A model generated the notes under the pieces. It did no database searches. It was not told the origin of the DNA and was given only the letters and a program-made list of their open reading frames with translations. A program made the position numbers and the translations under genes. Below are positions 26,051-34,332 of a stretch of DNA of 64,000 nt, one piece after another. Source of the DNA: Alphaproteobacteria bacterium (lineage in GTDB: Bacteria > Pseudomonadota > Alphaproteobacteria > Rs-D84). Position 1 is the first letter of the stretch. Each line of letters opens with the position of its first letter. The DNA lies in contig WRKW01000003.1 of the NCBI GenBank assembly GCA_009777955.1, forward strand, positions 62,001 through 126,000. Reading direction: 5' to 3'.

Positions 26051-27607
26051 GTGCCACTTGAATCAATGCCGCGCCAGGATCTGTTGTTTGCCATCGAAGC
26101 TTTGGCGACCGAAAAGATGATAGACCGTGAAATCGTAATCGAAAGTCTAGAAGCCGCCATTGCAAAAATAGCGGGGCAAAAATACGGCCAGGAATTCAAC
26201 ATAGTTGCAAAAATAGACCGAAAAAACGGCGCGATACATGTGAAACGCCTGTTTAATATAGTCAATCCCGACGACCTTGGTGTCAACGAGGAAGGCGAAC
26301 CAATAGAATTCAATCCTGATATAATGCTTACAGAGGCTGGTGCGAAAAAATATACAAAAAGCCCAAAGGTCGGCGATGTGGTCGAAGATCAGTTGCCGGA
26401 ACCCGAATTTGGACGCATGGCTTTCCAAACCGCAAAACAGATAATGACAGCGCGTGTTCGCGATGCTGAAAAAGGTCGCCAGTTCGAAGAATTCAAAGAC
26501 ACTATTGGCGACATAGCCAATGGGGTTGTAAAGCGCATAGAATTTGGAAACGTATTTGTCGACATCAGCGGCAAGGCCGAAGGATATATTAAATCTACTG
26601 AGCTTATTCCAGGCGAACGCCTGCAACCGGGCGATCGTGTCCGCGCGCTTATTATGGATGTTGCGCGCAGCAACAGCGGGCCACAGATATTCCTTACCCG
26701 GACGCATCCACTATTTATGGAAAAATTATTCTTCCAAGAAGTGCCGGAAATATACGAAGGCGTAATAAAGATAAAGGCTGTTGCGCGTGCGCCCGGAAGT
26801 CATGCGAAAGTCGCGGTTACCACGGACGATCCATCCATAGATGCCGTGGGTATGACCGTCGGTATGAAAGGAACCCGCATACAGCCCGTAATTAACGAAT
26901 GTCACGGCGAAAAAATTGATGTAATCCTTTATTCGGAAGATCCCGCAGTATTCATAGTCAATGCAATACAGCCAGCAAAGGTTGCAAAAATTATTGTCGA
27001 CGAAGATACACGTACTGCGGCAGTTGTGGTCAATGAAGATCAACAGTCGCTGGCAATTGGTCGACGCGGACAGAATGTGCGGCTTGCATCACAGCTTACC
27101 AGCTGGAATATCGATATCATGAATGAAACAGAAGAACAGGAACGCCGCGCAAAAGAATTCAAAGAAAAAACCGAATTATTTACCAAAGGCCTTGATGTTG
27201 ACGAGATGATAGCGCATCTTTTGATTACCGAAGGATTTCGCACTATCGAGGAAATTGCATTCGTGGATCTGACAGAATTAGCGGGCATTCAGGGATTTGA
27301 TACAGACCTTGCCGCAGAGTTGCAGGGCAGGGCAAAGACACATATAGAAAAGTTGGAACAGGATTATTTCGACACTGGGCATGCGATCGGCATGTCGGAC
27401 GATCTTTTAAAATTCGATTTTGTAAAACGTCCGACATTATTGGCACTTGGCCGTGCCGGCGTGCGTTCCTTGTCTGATCTTGCGGATCTTGCATCTGATG
27501 AACTGATAGAGATATTGGGTGCGGACAATATTTCCGAACGTCTTGCGGGTCGGATTATCATGAAGGCGAGAGAGATAGAATACGGGATAGGAAACGAAGA
27601 GGAATAA
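26051..27607 (+). CDS. nusA: NusA, transcription elongation/termination factor
   Basis: Binds RNA polymerase and nascent RNA and controls pausing, termination and antitermination. The 518 residues show the N-terminal polymerase-binding domain, S1 domain (GDIANGVVKRIEFGNVFVDI and following), KH1 and KH2 (VGMKGTRIQPVINE, LAIGRRGQNVRLASQL) and two C-terminal helix-hairpin-helix repeats (EIAFVDLTELAGIQGFD; SLSDLADLASDELIEILG). The start is a GTG at 26051 with GGAG 6 bases upstream. infB follows after 6 bases. The usual upstream rimP is missing; lptF lies divergently instead. Confidence 0.95.
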   Translation: MPLESMPRQDLLFAIEALATEKMIDREIVIESLEAAIAKIAGQKYGQEFNIVAKIDRKNGAIHVKRLFNIVNPDDLGVNEEGEPIEFNPDIMLTEAGAKKYTKSPKVGDVVEDQLPEPEFGRMAFQTAKQIMTARVRDAEKGRQFEEFKDTIGDIANGVVKRIEFGNVFVDISGKAEGYIKSTELIPGERLQPGDRVRALIMDVARSNSGPQIFLTRTHPLFMEKLFFQEVPEIYEGVIKIKAVARAPGSHAKVAVTTDDPSIDAVGMTVGMKGTRIQPVINECHGEKIDVILYSEDPAVFIVNAIQPAKVAKIIVDEDTRTAAVVVNEDQQSLAIGRRGQNVRLASQLTSWNIDIMNETEEQERRAKEFKEKTELFTKGLDVDEMIAHLLITEGFRTIEEIAFVDLTELAGIQGFDTDLAAELQGRAKTHIEKLEQDYFDTGHAIGMSDDLLKFDFVKRPTLLALGRAGVRSLSDLADLASDELIEILGADNISERLAGRIIMKAREIEYGIGNEEE

Positions 27608-27613
27608 GCAAAT

Positions 27614-29980
27614 ATGGCAACTCTTACATTAAAAAAATCTGTCGATACCGGTCAGGTGGCCAGTGCAAAAGGCGCAGTGATATCAGTAGAGCGTCGGCGT
27701 AAAGTCGCTTTGCCGGGGGAACGCGTGCTTAGGGACGAACCAAAGTCCCCGGTTGTAAAGTCCGCCGCGGATGAAAAGTTGCGCGCCGTGCTGGAAGCCG
27801 CAAAAGCCCGCGAAACTGAACGCGCAAAACAGCAAGCTGAAGAGGAAGCATCTCTTGCGCGCCGCGCCGCAGAAATCGCGCGGGATGCCGAAGAATACGA
27901 GGGTGTCAAGGAACAGTTGCGTGCCAGGGAAGTTGCCGGAAAAGAAGAAACAGACGATGCAAAAGCAGCAACCCGCCCCGCGTTTTCGCGCCCTGTTGGT
28001 ACCGCCCGCGGAGAAGATGAAGATGATCGTGGCCGTCCAGGAAAAAGAAAAAAAGAAAAGAAAAAAGATTTCTCCAAAGGCAAGATTTCCATACGCGACA
28101 TAGTAATGTCCGGTGGTGATGACGGTGATGATGGTATAGGTCTTCGCAGTGGCAGTCATCGCCGATCCGAAGCATCGCTTAAACGTTTTCGAGATAAGGC
28201 GCGTCAGATTTTCAATACCCCGGCAAAAGTTGCGCGCGAAGTCCAGCTTGGCGATTCAATTTCCGTAAAAGATTTGGCGGCACAGCTTTCTGAAAAAGTT
28301 GGTTCGGTCATAAAGAAATTAATGGAAATGGGGATGATGGCATCCCAAAACCAGTCTTTGGATGCAGATACCGCAGAGCTGGTCGCGACAGAATTTGGTG
28401 CCACGGTCAAACGCATAGTCACCGCGCCACATGCTGAATTGCTGGAACGTGTTCCGAATCCTGAACGTATGTGCCCACGTGCCCCGGTCGTTACCGTTGT
28501 CGGCCATGTGGATCATGGAAAGACATCTTTATTGGATGCTTTTCGTGATGCGAATGTAGTGTCAAAAGAAGCCGGCGGAATAACCCAGCACATCGCGGCC
28601 TATGAAGAAAAATCCGCATGTGGCAAAATGATTACATTTCTGGATACCCCGGGGCACGAAACCTTTTCAGCCATGCGTGCACGCGGTGCCAATATGGCCG
28701 ATATAGTTGTTCTTGTCGTTGCGGCGAATGATTCCATAATGCCACAGACCGTAGAAGCGATAAGCCACATTCGTGCCGCAAAAGTTCCATTTATTGTTGC
28801 TATAAATAAAATTGATTTGCCCGATGCCAATCCTGCAAAGGTCAAAACAGATTTATTACAGCACGAGGTTCAGGTTGAAGAAATGGGCGGCGACATTCAG
28901 TCTGTTGAAATTTCTGCAAAGAATAAAACCAATCTGGATAAATTGGAAACCGCTATTCTTATCCAATCAGAACTTATGGATTTAAAGGCCGACCCGGATA
29001 TGCCGGCACAGGCAACGATTGTAGAGGCCAAAATGGAAAAGGGGTTGGGGTCTACCGCGACCATCTTGATGCAACAGGGAACTTTGAAAGTTGGTGATGT
29101 ATTCATAGTTGGCGAAACATGGGGTCGTGTGCGCGGTTTAATAAATTCCAAAGGTGACCGTGTTAAATCTGTCGGCCCGGGTCAGCCGGCGATAGTATTG
29201 GGGCTTGAAACCGTGCCACAGGCCGGTGATGAGCTGCGTGGAATAGAATCAGAGGCCCAGGCACGTGAAGTCGCGGCATACCGCCAGCACAAGAAACAGG
29301 AAAAAGCGAACATGGTTAAACGTTCGTCATTGGAAGAGTTGTTCGCAAAACGTGACGAAACAAAAAAGCTGATGCTGCCCGTTGTGTTGCGTGCGGATGT
29401 CCAGGGCAGTGTAGAGGCTATACGTGACATGTTAAATGGTGTAAGTTCTGAAAAGGCCGGAATCGATCTTTTGTCCGCTGGTGTTGGTCAAATCCGTGAA
29501 GGCGATGTCCGCCTGGCCGCAGCCAGCAATGCGGTCATCATAGCGTTTAATGTCCGTGCCGATGCCGTGGTGCGGGAATTGGCGCGGTCGCTTGGTGTCG
29601 AAATACGCTATCATTCGATAGTTTATCGCATAACGGATGAATTGAAAGATATATTAACCGGAAAGTTGGCACCCGAACGTCGCGAGAATTTTATCGGATA
29701 TGCGGATGTTATCGCTTTGTTTACTGTGGGCAAGGGTACCCGTGTAGCTGGTTGCCGTGTGACCGAAGGCATCATAAAGAAGGATGCCTATCTGCGCCTG
29801 TTGCGCGACAATGTGGTTATTTATGATGGTAAAATCGGCATGTTAAAGCGTGAAAAAAACGAAGTAAAAGAAGTATCTATCGGTGCCGAATTTGGAATGT
29901 CGTTTGATAAATATAATGACCTGAGAGAGGGCGATCGCGTGGAATGTTACGAAGTGGAAAATATCAAAGCGACTTTGTGA
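27614..29980 (+). CDS. infB: Translation initiation factor IF-2
   Basis: GTPase that brings initiator tRNA to the 30S subunit and promotes subunit joining. The 788 residues begin with a charged Ala/Glu/Arg-rich low-complexity N-region (about 30-180), then the IF2_N-type helical segment ([20 protein letters not shown]), the G domain with GHVDHGKTS near 296, [20 protein letters not shown] and SAKNKTN, then domains II-IV ending near [11 protein letters not shown]. It is co-transcribed with nusA. The usual downstream rbfA/truB/rpsO are not here; a repeat array follows. Confidence 0.96.
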   Translation: MATLTLKKSVDTGQVASAKGAVISVERRRKVALPGERVLRDEPKSPVVKSAADEKLRAVLEAAKARETERAKQQAEEEASLARRAAEIARDAEEYEGVKEQLRAREVAGKEETDDAKAATRPAFSRPVGTARGEDEDDRGRPGKRKKEKKKDFSKGKISIRDIVMSGGDDGDDGIGLRSGSHRRSEASLKRFRDKARQIFNTPAKVAREVQLGDSISVKDLAAQLSEKVGSVIKKLMEMGMMASQNQSLDADTAELVATEFGATVKRIVTAPHAELLERVPNPERMCPRAPVVTVVGHVDHGKTSLLDAFRDANVVSKEAGGITQHIAAYEEKSACGKMITFLDTPGHETFSAMRARGANMADIVVLVVAANDSIMPQTVEAISHIRAAKVPFIVAINKIDLPDANPAKVKTDLLQHEVQVEEMGGDIQSVEISAKNKTNLDKLETAILIQSELMDLKADPDMPAQATIVEAKMEKGLGSTATILMQQGTLKVGDVFIVGETWGRVRGLINSKGDRVKSVGPGQPAIVLGLETVPQAGDELRGIESEAQAREVAAYRQHKKQEKANMVKRSSLEELFAKRDETKKLMLPVVLRADVQGSVEAIRDMLNGVSSEKAGIDLLSAGVGQIREGDVRLAAASNAVIIAFNVRADAVVRELARSLGVEIRYHSIVYRITDELKDILTGKLAPERRENFIGYADVIALFTVGKGTRVAGCRVTEGIIKKDAYLRLLRDNVVIYDGKIGMLKREKNEVKEVSIGAEFGMSFDKYNDLREGDRVECYEVENIKATL

Positions 29981-30116
29981 TTTGTGTTTTACGCTCAAAT
30001 ATCAAGTAAGTATATTTTTTATCCTGTTTGTCAGTCCGGCGGCGGCATTACGATTTATGTAGGGTATTTAAAGAAAAATTCACGTCATTGCAGTCTGATG
30101 TCATTGTAGTCTGGTG
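29981..30116. other. Intergenic stretch after infB, nothing recognised
   Basis: AT-rich spacer with no reading frame, RNA gene or clear terminator that I can support. It ends with two lead-in fragments of the repeat array (CATTGCAGTCTGATG and similar, from about 30083). Confidence 0.5.
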
Positions 30117-30625
30117 TCATTGCGAGTCACGCCGTCAGGCGGGCGAAGCAATCTTTTTCAAAAAGGGAAGTATAATAATTCCATTGCCTGAAAAGATTGC
30201 TTCGCGGTCTTCGACCACTCGCAATGACACAAAGTGCCTGGAAAGATTGCTTCGCGGTCTTTGACCACTCGCAATGACACGGAATGCTGGAAAAGATTGC
30301 TTCGTCCGTCACCGCTTGCGGTGCCGCGACTATTTCGTGTCATTGCGAGCCACAAAGTGGCGAAGCAATCTTTTCCAATAGGGGAAGTGTAAGAATTCCA
30401 TTGCCTGGAAAGATTGCTTCGTCCGTCACCGCAAGCGGTGACGCGACTCGCAATGACACAAAGTGCCTGAAAAGATTGCTTCGCGGTCTTCGACCACTCG
30501 CAATGACACGAAATGTTGGAAAAGATTGCTTCGTGGTCTTCGACCACTCGCAATGACACAAAGTGCCTGGAAAGATTGCTTCGTCCGTCACCGCAAGCGG
30601 TGCCGCGACTCGCAATGACATCATC
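30117..30625. repeat. REP-like hairpin repeat array 1
   Basis: About nine copies of a roughly 50-bp element in both orientations. Constant arms are GTCATTGCGAG on one side and CGAAGCAATC on the other; ATTGC and GCAAT pair. The core GATTGC recurs at 30195, 30245, 30295, 30412, 30474, 30524 and 30574 (spacings mostly 50), and inverted copies end near 30150 and 30370. The segment between the arms varies but stays self-complementary: GGTC-TTCG-GACC, CACCGC-AAGC-GGTG or GCCAC-AAA-GTGGC. Apparent long reading frames across it are artefacts of the repeats. No cas genes or unique spacers, so not CRISPR. Confidence 0.9.
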
Positions 30626-30661
30626 TCTCAATTCCGCTCACTTTACATGACTAAATACAAA

Positions 30662-30690
30662 TTGACCTTTGTCATGGTATATGGTATAAT
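30662..30690 (+). promoter_or_regulatory. Strong sigma70-type promoter of the Cys-rich secreted protein
   Basis: TTGACC, 17 bases, TATAAT: near-consensus. A ribosome site AAAGGAGAGAG follows, ahead of the ATG at 30718. Confidence 0.85.
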
Positions 30691-30717
30691 ATAAATATAC
30701 CCAAAGGAGAGAGTATC

Positions 30718-31221
30718 ATGAATACATTTAACAAAACCATAAAGCTAACAAGCATCATTGCTGTATTAACGATAATCCCATTACATCAGTCCATTGCCGC
30801 GGTTGCGTGCGTGCCACAACCGCCCAATAGCCCGAGTAGTTGTCCAAGTAATGGCATGACCTATTGTTCCGTCCTTGGTACGGGTGGTTATAGTAATGAT
30901 TGTAATAACCTATCCCTTGGGGATTGGAAATTAACGAATTGTACCGGAAGTAATGTATCAGAGTTCAGTGGAACAAGCCTGTGTTCAAGCACAAGCGGAA
31001 CATACCCTAACTTTGGCAACCCTGTTGCCGATAGCGGAAGCAACTGTTGGTGTAAGCTTACAAGCATTCCCGGGTTTAGTGTCGCTTCGTCGGCTTGGGT
31101 TTTCGTGAACGTCCGCGGCTCTCCGTCCGATTGCGCGTATTACTGTGCGTTCATTTGCGCGGACAACGCCCGGGTCAGTTCCGGCTTCCGGTCGGCGCTG
31201 TTTGCGGGTCTCGGCCTTTGA
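30718..31221 (+). CDS. Cys-rich secreted protein, unknown function
   Basis: A 167-residue exported protein of no family I can name. The signal peptide (KLTSIIAVLTIIPLHQSIAA) is cut near residue 28. The mature part is small, rich in Ser, Gly, Asn and Cys (11 cysteines), which suggests disulfide bonds in the periplasm or outside. The C-terminal part WVFVNVRGSPSDCAYYCAF followed by CADNARVSSGFRSALF looks like a compact module with CxxxCxxxC spacing that could recur in paralogues elsewhere in the genome; that is inference. It has its own near-consensus promoter and a strong ribosome site, and is bracketed by REP-like arrays, the second starting right after the stop codon. Confidence 0.75.
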   Translation: MNTFNKTIKLTSIIAVLTIIPLHQSIAAVACVPQPPNSPSSCPSNGMTYCSVLGTGGYSNDCNNLSLGDWKLTNCTGSNVSEFSGTSLCSSTSGTYPNFGNPVADSGSNCWCKLTSIPGFSVASSAWVFVNVRGSPSDCAYYCAFICADNARVSSGFRSALFAGLGL

Positions 31222-31222
31222 T

Positions 31223-31420
31223 GCCATTGCAGTCTGATGTCATTGCGAGTCACGCCGCCAGGCGGACGAAGCAATCTTTTCCAACAAGGGAAGTGTAAAA
31301 ATTCCATTGCCCGGAAAGATTGCTTCGCGGTCTTTGACCACTCGCAATGACACAAAATGCCTGGAAAGATTGCTTCGTTCGTCACCGCAGGCGGTGCCGC
31401 GACTCGCAATGACACGGATC
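31223..31420. repeat. REP-like hairpin repeat array 2
   Basis: Three to four further copies of the array 1 element directly after the secreted-protein gene, again in both orientations, with tips GCCGCCAGGCGG, GGTCTTTGACC and CACCGC-AGGC-GGTG. The junction sequence GCAGTCTGATGTCATTGCG at 31229 also starts array 1, so the gene lies between two similar repeat ends. Confidence 0.85.
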
Positions 31421-31581
31421 GCAATGACACGAAATGTTATATTGGAATACAATTGTTCCCATAGTATTGTCATGCCGGCAACTTTGTTGCCGTTAAGAAT
31501 TTGTCCACGAATTAATTGATATAAACAGGCATAACGATCCCCCGCCTTTCGCCCAGAAATAATGCCGCGTCCGCGGCATTA
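31421..31581. other. Intergenic stretch with two hairpins
   Basis: Contains a small hairpin CGGCAAC/GTTGCCG at 31476-31492 and otherwise no recognised feature up to the accC terminator. Confidence 0.4.
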
Positions 31582-31583
31582 TT
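31556..31583 (-). terminator. Hairpin after accC
   Basis: A perfect inverted repeat AATAATGCCGCG/CGCGGCATTATT with a 2-base centre at the 3' end of accC. No strong T run follows, so it may stabilise the 3' end instead of acting as an intrinsic terminator. Confidence 0.55.
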
Positions 31584-32934
31584 ACTTTGTTTCATCGGTC
31601 AGGAAATTTTCCAACCAGTGATTGTCTATATTCAACTGTTTTACATCTTTCTGTGCCAGCAGTTTTTGTTGAAGCGGTATTGTCGTCTTTACACCTTCGA
31701 TACTGAACTCTTCCAATGCCCTTTGTGAACGCAACAGACATGATGGACGATTCGGTGCCCAAACAATCAGCTTTGCGATCAAAGAATCATATGTTGGCGG
31801 AATTTTCCATCCGGTATAAGCCGCCGAATCAACACGCACGCCCAGTCCGCCGGGCGGGCTGTATAACGTAATGGTGCCGGGATTTGGAACAAATGTTTCC
31901 GGATCTTCGGCATTGATTCTGAATTCTATTGCATGGCCGTTCGCGACCAGATTTGCTTGGGAATACCCAAGCGGTTCCCCCATGGCTATCCGTATCTGTT
32001 CCCGTACAAGATCCACGCCGTAAACCATTTCAGTGGCCGGGTGCTCTACTTGCAGTCGGGTGTTCATTTCCAAGAAATAGAATTTTCCATCTTCAAACAT
32101 GAATTCCAGGGTTCCGGCATTGGTATATCCCATTTTTTTAACTGCTGTCTTGCAGATTTCTATCATGTCATCGCGCTGCTTTTGGGTAAGGGCGGATGCG
32201 GGGCATTCTTCCATAACTTTCTGGTTCTTGCGTTGCAGACTGCAATCGCGTTCGCCGAATATGACCGCATTACCATGCTGGTCGCCCAAAACCTGGAATT
32301 CTATGTGCCGCGGATGCGATAAAAGTTTTTCTATGTATAAGGCATCATCACCGAATCCGGCGCGTGCTTCGGCCTTTGTCATTTGGAATGCTTCCGGCAT
32401 TTCTTCCGCATTTAAAACAGGGCGTATTCCTTTTCCGCCACCGCCCGCCGCCGCTTTCAACATAACTGGGTATCCGATTTTTTCGGCCCAGGACAGTGCA
32501 TCTTCCAATGTATCAACAGCGTCGTCGGATCCCGGTACCACCGGCAGACCGCATTCAATGGCGGTTTTTTTTGCCGCAACCTTGTCCCCCATTTGGGAAA
32601 TCATTGCCGCTGTGGGGCCAATCCATATAAGTTTGTGTCGTTCAACTTTTTCTACGAATCCGGCGCGTTCGGACAAGAATCCATATCCGGGATGAATAGC
32701 ATCCGCATTGGTCAACAGGGCGGCGGTCAAAACAGCGGCCTCGTTAAGATATGATTCTTTGGATGGGGCAGGTCCGATGCATACGGATTCATCAGCCAAC
32801 TTTACATGCATAGATTCCCGGTCTGCGGTGGAATACACGGCCACAGAACGTATCCCCATGTCGCGGCATGCACGAATTATCCGCAGTGCTATTTCACCCC
32901 GGTTTGCAATTAGTATTTTTCTTATTTGTGGCAT
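31582..32934 (-). CDS. accC: AccC, biotin carboxylase subunit of acetyl-CoA carboxylase
   Basis: Uses ATP and bicarbonate to carboxylate biotin on AccB, first step of fatty-acid synthesis. The 450 residues open with KILIANRGEIALRIIRACRD, include the HPGYGFLSE segment, the glycine-rich ATP loop AAAGGGGKGIR near 161, the metal/biotin motifs GERDCSLQRKNQKVMEE and EMNTRLQVEHPATEM. All expected motifs and length are present. It follows accB after 65 bases on the same strand, the usual accBC order. Confidence 0.96.
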   Translation of the reverse strand: MPQIRKILIANRGEIALRIIRACRDMGIRSVAVYSTADRESMHVKLADESVCIGPAPSKESYLNEAAVLTAALLTNADAIHPGYGFLSERAGFVEKVERHKLIWIGPTAAMISQMGDKVAAKKTAIECGLPVVPGSDDAVDTLEDALSWAEKIGYPVMLKAAAGGGGKGIRPVLNAEEMPEAFQMTKAEARAGFGDDALYIEKLLSHPRHIEFQVLGDQHGNAVIFGERDCSLQRKNQKVMEECPASALTQKQRDDMIEICKTAVKKMGYTNAGTLEFMFEDGKFYFLEMNTRLQVEHPATEMVYGVDLVREQIRIAMGEPLGYSQANLVANGHAIEFRINAEDPETFVPNPGTITLYSPPGGLGVRVDSAAYTGWKIPPTYDSLIAKLIVWAPNRPSCLLRSQRALEEFSIEGVKTTIPLQQKLLAQKDVKQLNIDNHWLENFLTDETK

Positions 32935-32999
32935 TTTAATTAATCAAGGACGAGATATCATGAATGGCAGAACATCTTTCGCTTCTTGTCCATAATTCC

Positions 33000-33473
33000 T
33001 CATTCAATTATTATAAGTGGTTGGTCAAATTCGACCGCCTGGCCATCGGCCACCAGAATTTCTTTTACAATTCCGTCCTTGTCGGCCTTTACCGGGTTAA
33101 AAGTCTTCATGGCTTCTATAAGTGCCAGTGTGTCGCCCGCCTTTACCGCTGTGCCGACCGTGGTAAATGTCTTTGATCCCGGTTCCGGCGACAGGTATGC
33201 AACCCCAACCATCGGGGAACGCAGTGCCCCAGTAAAATTTACGGCCTTTTTGTCGGATTCAGTCTTTTCTTGTTCCGAAGCCACGACTTCGGGTTTTTGT
33301 ACGTGAACCTCGTTAGAAGCGGGTGTTGTGGCCGTGGCCGCATTTTGTTTTTTTGAAAGGTGGATTTCTTCGCGGATTACGCCCCACAGTGCGGATGTTT
33401 CAATCTTCATCTCTGAAAGTCCCATCTTGTCCATCATTTGGGACATTTTTTCGATCTCTTTATAAGACGGCAT
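33000..33473 (-). CDS. accB: AccB, biotin carboxyl carrier protein
   Basis: Carries the biotin that shuttles CO2 between AccC and the carboxyltransferase. The 157 residues include an N-terminal helical region, a linker rich in Ala, Thr and Glu (45-80) and a C-terminal biotinyl domain with the biotinylation motif EAMKTFNP (Lys123). The residue after Lys is Thr instead of the commoner Met, as in several alphaproteobacterial sequences. The thumb region is present (SPEPGSKTF). It is the first gene of accBC. Confidence 0.94.
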   Translation of the reverse strand: MPSYKEIEKMSQMMDKMGLSEMKIETSALWGVIREEIHLSKKQNAATATTPASNEVHVQKPEVVASEQEKTESDKKAVNFTGALRSPMVGVAYLSPEPGSKTFTTVGTAVKAGDTLALIEAMKTFNPVKADKDGIVKEILVADGQAVEFDQPLIIIE

Positions 33474-33559
33474 TTATTTTCCTTTTTTTTGTGAGAGCGA
33501 CTTCCATTGTACCATAGTTGTATGGCAAGTCAAATATATTTGGCCAATATGCCCGTATA

Positions 33560-33775
33560 TCAAACGACCGGGTCATGCCCAAATCCGCCGCCGGGACGGC
33601 ATCTGGCGATTCGCCGGACAGCCAACCATCCGCCATGAAAAACACCATATTTTTCAATAGCTTGTTTTGAATATTCGCTGCAAGTTGGGATGAATCTGCA
33701 CGCGGCCCGCCCGCCAATAATCGGGGATATGGCGGATTGATAAATTTTTATAAAGAATAGAAATACGTGCTTCAT
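33560..33775 (-). CDS. yidD: YidD, membrane protein insertion efficiency factor
   Basis: A small peripheral membrane protein thought to assist YidC-mediated insertion. The 71 residues contain the family signature: IKIYQSAISPIIGGRAACRF, IPTCSEYSKQAIEKYG, GWLAVRRIARCRPGGGFGHD, with the three conserved cysteines. It follows rnpA by 4 bases on the minus strand, the standard rnpA-yidD order; yidC itself is not next in line, and neither rpmH nor yidC is in the window. The 86 bases to accB are unremarkable. Confidence 0.93.
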   Translation of the reverse strand: MKHVFLFFIKIYQSAISPIIGGRAACRFIPTCSEYSKQAIEKYGVFHGGWLAVRRIARCRPGGGFGHDPVV

Positions 33776-33779
33776 CTTT

Positions 33780-34145
33780 CTATGTTTGTGTCGATGCTTT
33801 ATTATCGGCGATGCGGCTTGATGACACCTTTTTTATCGCGGACTTCATCTGGTCTTTTGCAGTGGTGTAAATGGCATTCAATATCTCTCTGCGTGCGCTG
33901 AATACATAATCCATATCGGGCAACATATATTTTTCGTTGTCTTTTATCCATGCACGCAAAAGTCGTTTTGCACGGTTTCGATCCGTCGCAAGCCTTAATG
34001 TCCTTTTTGTTACCATGATTCCGTATTTTGCATCATCCTTCCATTTTGTTTGTCGCGCACGTACGACAAACAGTTCTGTTTTGAATGTCGATGCATTATC
34101 CGGCATCGCGAAATCTTTATGTTTTTTTATTATTTTTCTTTTCAT
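33780..34145 (-). CDS. rnpA: RnpA, protein subunit of RNase P
   Basis: Helps the RNase P ribozyme bind and cut pre-tRNA. The 121-residue protein has the basic N-terminus with KKHKDF and the RNR motif region DRNRAKRLLRAWIKDN near 55-70, preceded by KYGIMVTKR. Low overall conservation is normal for this family. The ATG at 34145 is favoured because the conserved K-x-x-DF lies upstream of the next Met. It has no 5' leader: TATAAT ends 6 bases before the ATG, so the message probably starts at the A of ATG. Confidence 0.9.
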   Translation of the reverse strand: MKRKIIKKHKDFAMPDNASTFKTELFVVRARQTKWKDDAKYGIMVTKRTLRLATDRNRAKRLLRAWIKDNEKYMLPDMDYVFSARREILNAIYTTAKDQMKSAIKKVSSSRIADNKASTQT

Positions 34146-34151
34146 TCCTTG

Positions 34152-34180
34152 ATTATACCCGTAAAAATAACATGAATCAA
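34152..34180 (-). promoter_or_regulatory. Promoter of rnpA, leaderless geometry
   Basis: On the minus strand TTGATT, exactly 17 bases, TATAAT, then 6 bases (CAAGGA) to the rnpA ATG. A normal start point at +7 would coincide with the start codon. Confidence 0.8.
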
Positions 34181-34197
34181 ATTTTTTGCGCTGGGGC

Positions 34198-34226
34198 TTG
34201 CTAAATGAAAACTAAAAAGCTATAAT
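34198..34226 (+). promoter_or_regulatory. Promoter of pnp
   Basis: TTGCTA, 17 bases, TATAAT on the plus strand, giving a leader of about 100 bases before pnp. Confidence 0.75.
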
Positions 34227-34254
34227 CACACAGCACGGGAAAAGATTGTTCCTT

Positions 34255-34278
34255 TATATGCTTTTGCGTATGCATATA
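34255..34278 (+). promoter_or_regulatory. Hairpin in the pnp leader
   Basis: TATATGC and GCATATA pair around a 10-base loop. In enterobacteria a leader stem is cut by RNase III and used by PNPase to repress its own synthesis; a similar role here is a guess from position. Confidence 0.4.
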
Positions 34279-34332
34279 GATGAATGATTTTTCTCGCTGC
34301 TTATAATAACCAAAGCAATGGAGAAAAACGAA

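Noticed and set aside
27683-28159. Overlapping frames opposite the infB N-terminal region
   Set aside because: They arise from the low-complexity Ala/Glu/Lys coding stretch and have no start signals.
30117-30625. Possible CRISPR array
   Set aside because: Units alternate in orientation, carry self-complementary tips instead of unique spacers, and no cas genes are nearby.
30158-30631. 157-residue frame on the minus strand across the repeat array
   Set aside because: Its translation is the repeat unit read again and again; no ribosome site, and it shares no property with real genes.
33460-33717. 85-residue frame overlapping yidD
   Set aside because: Shifted reading of yidD, which has clear family motifs.
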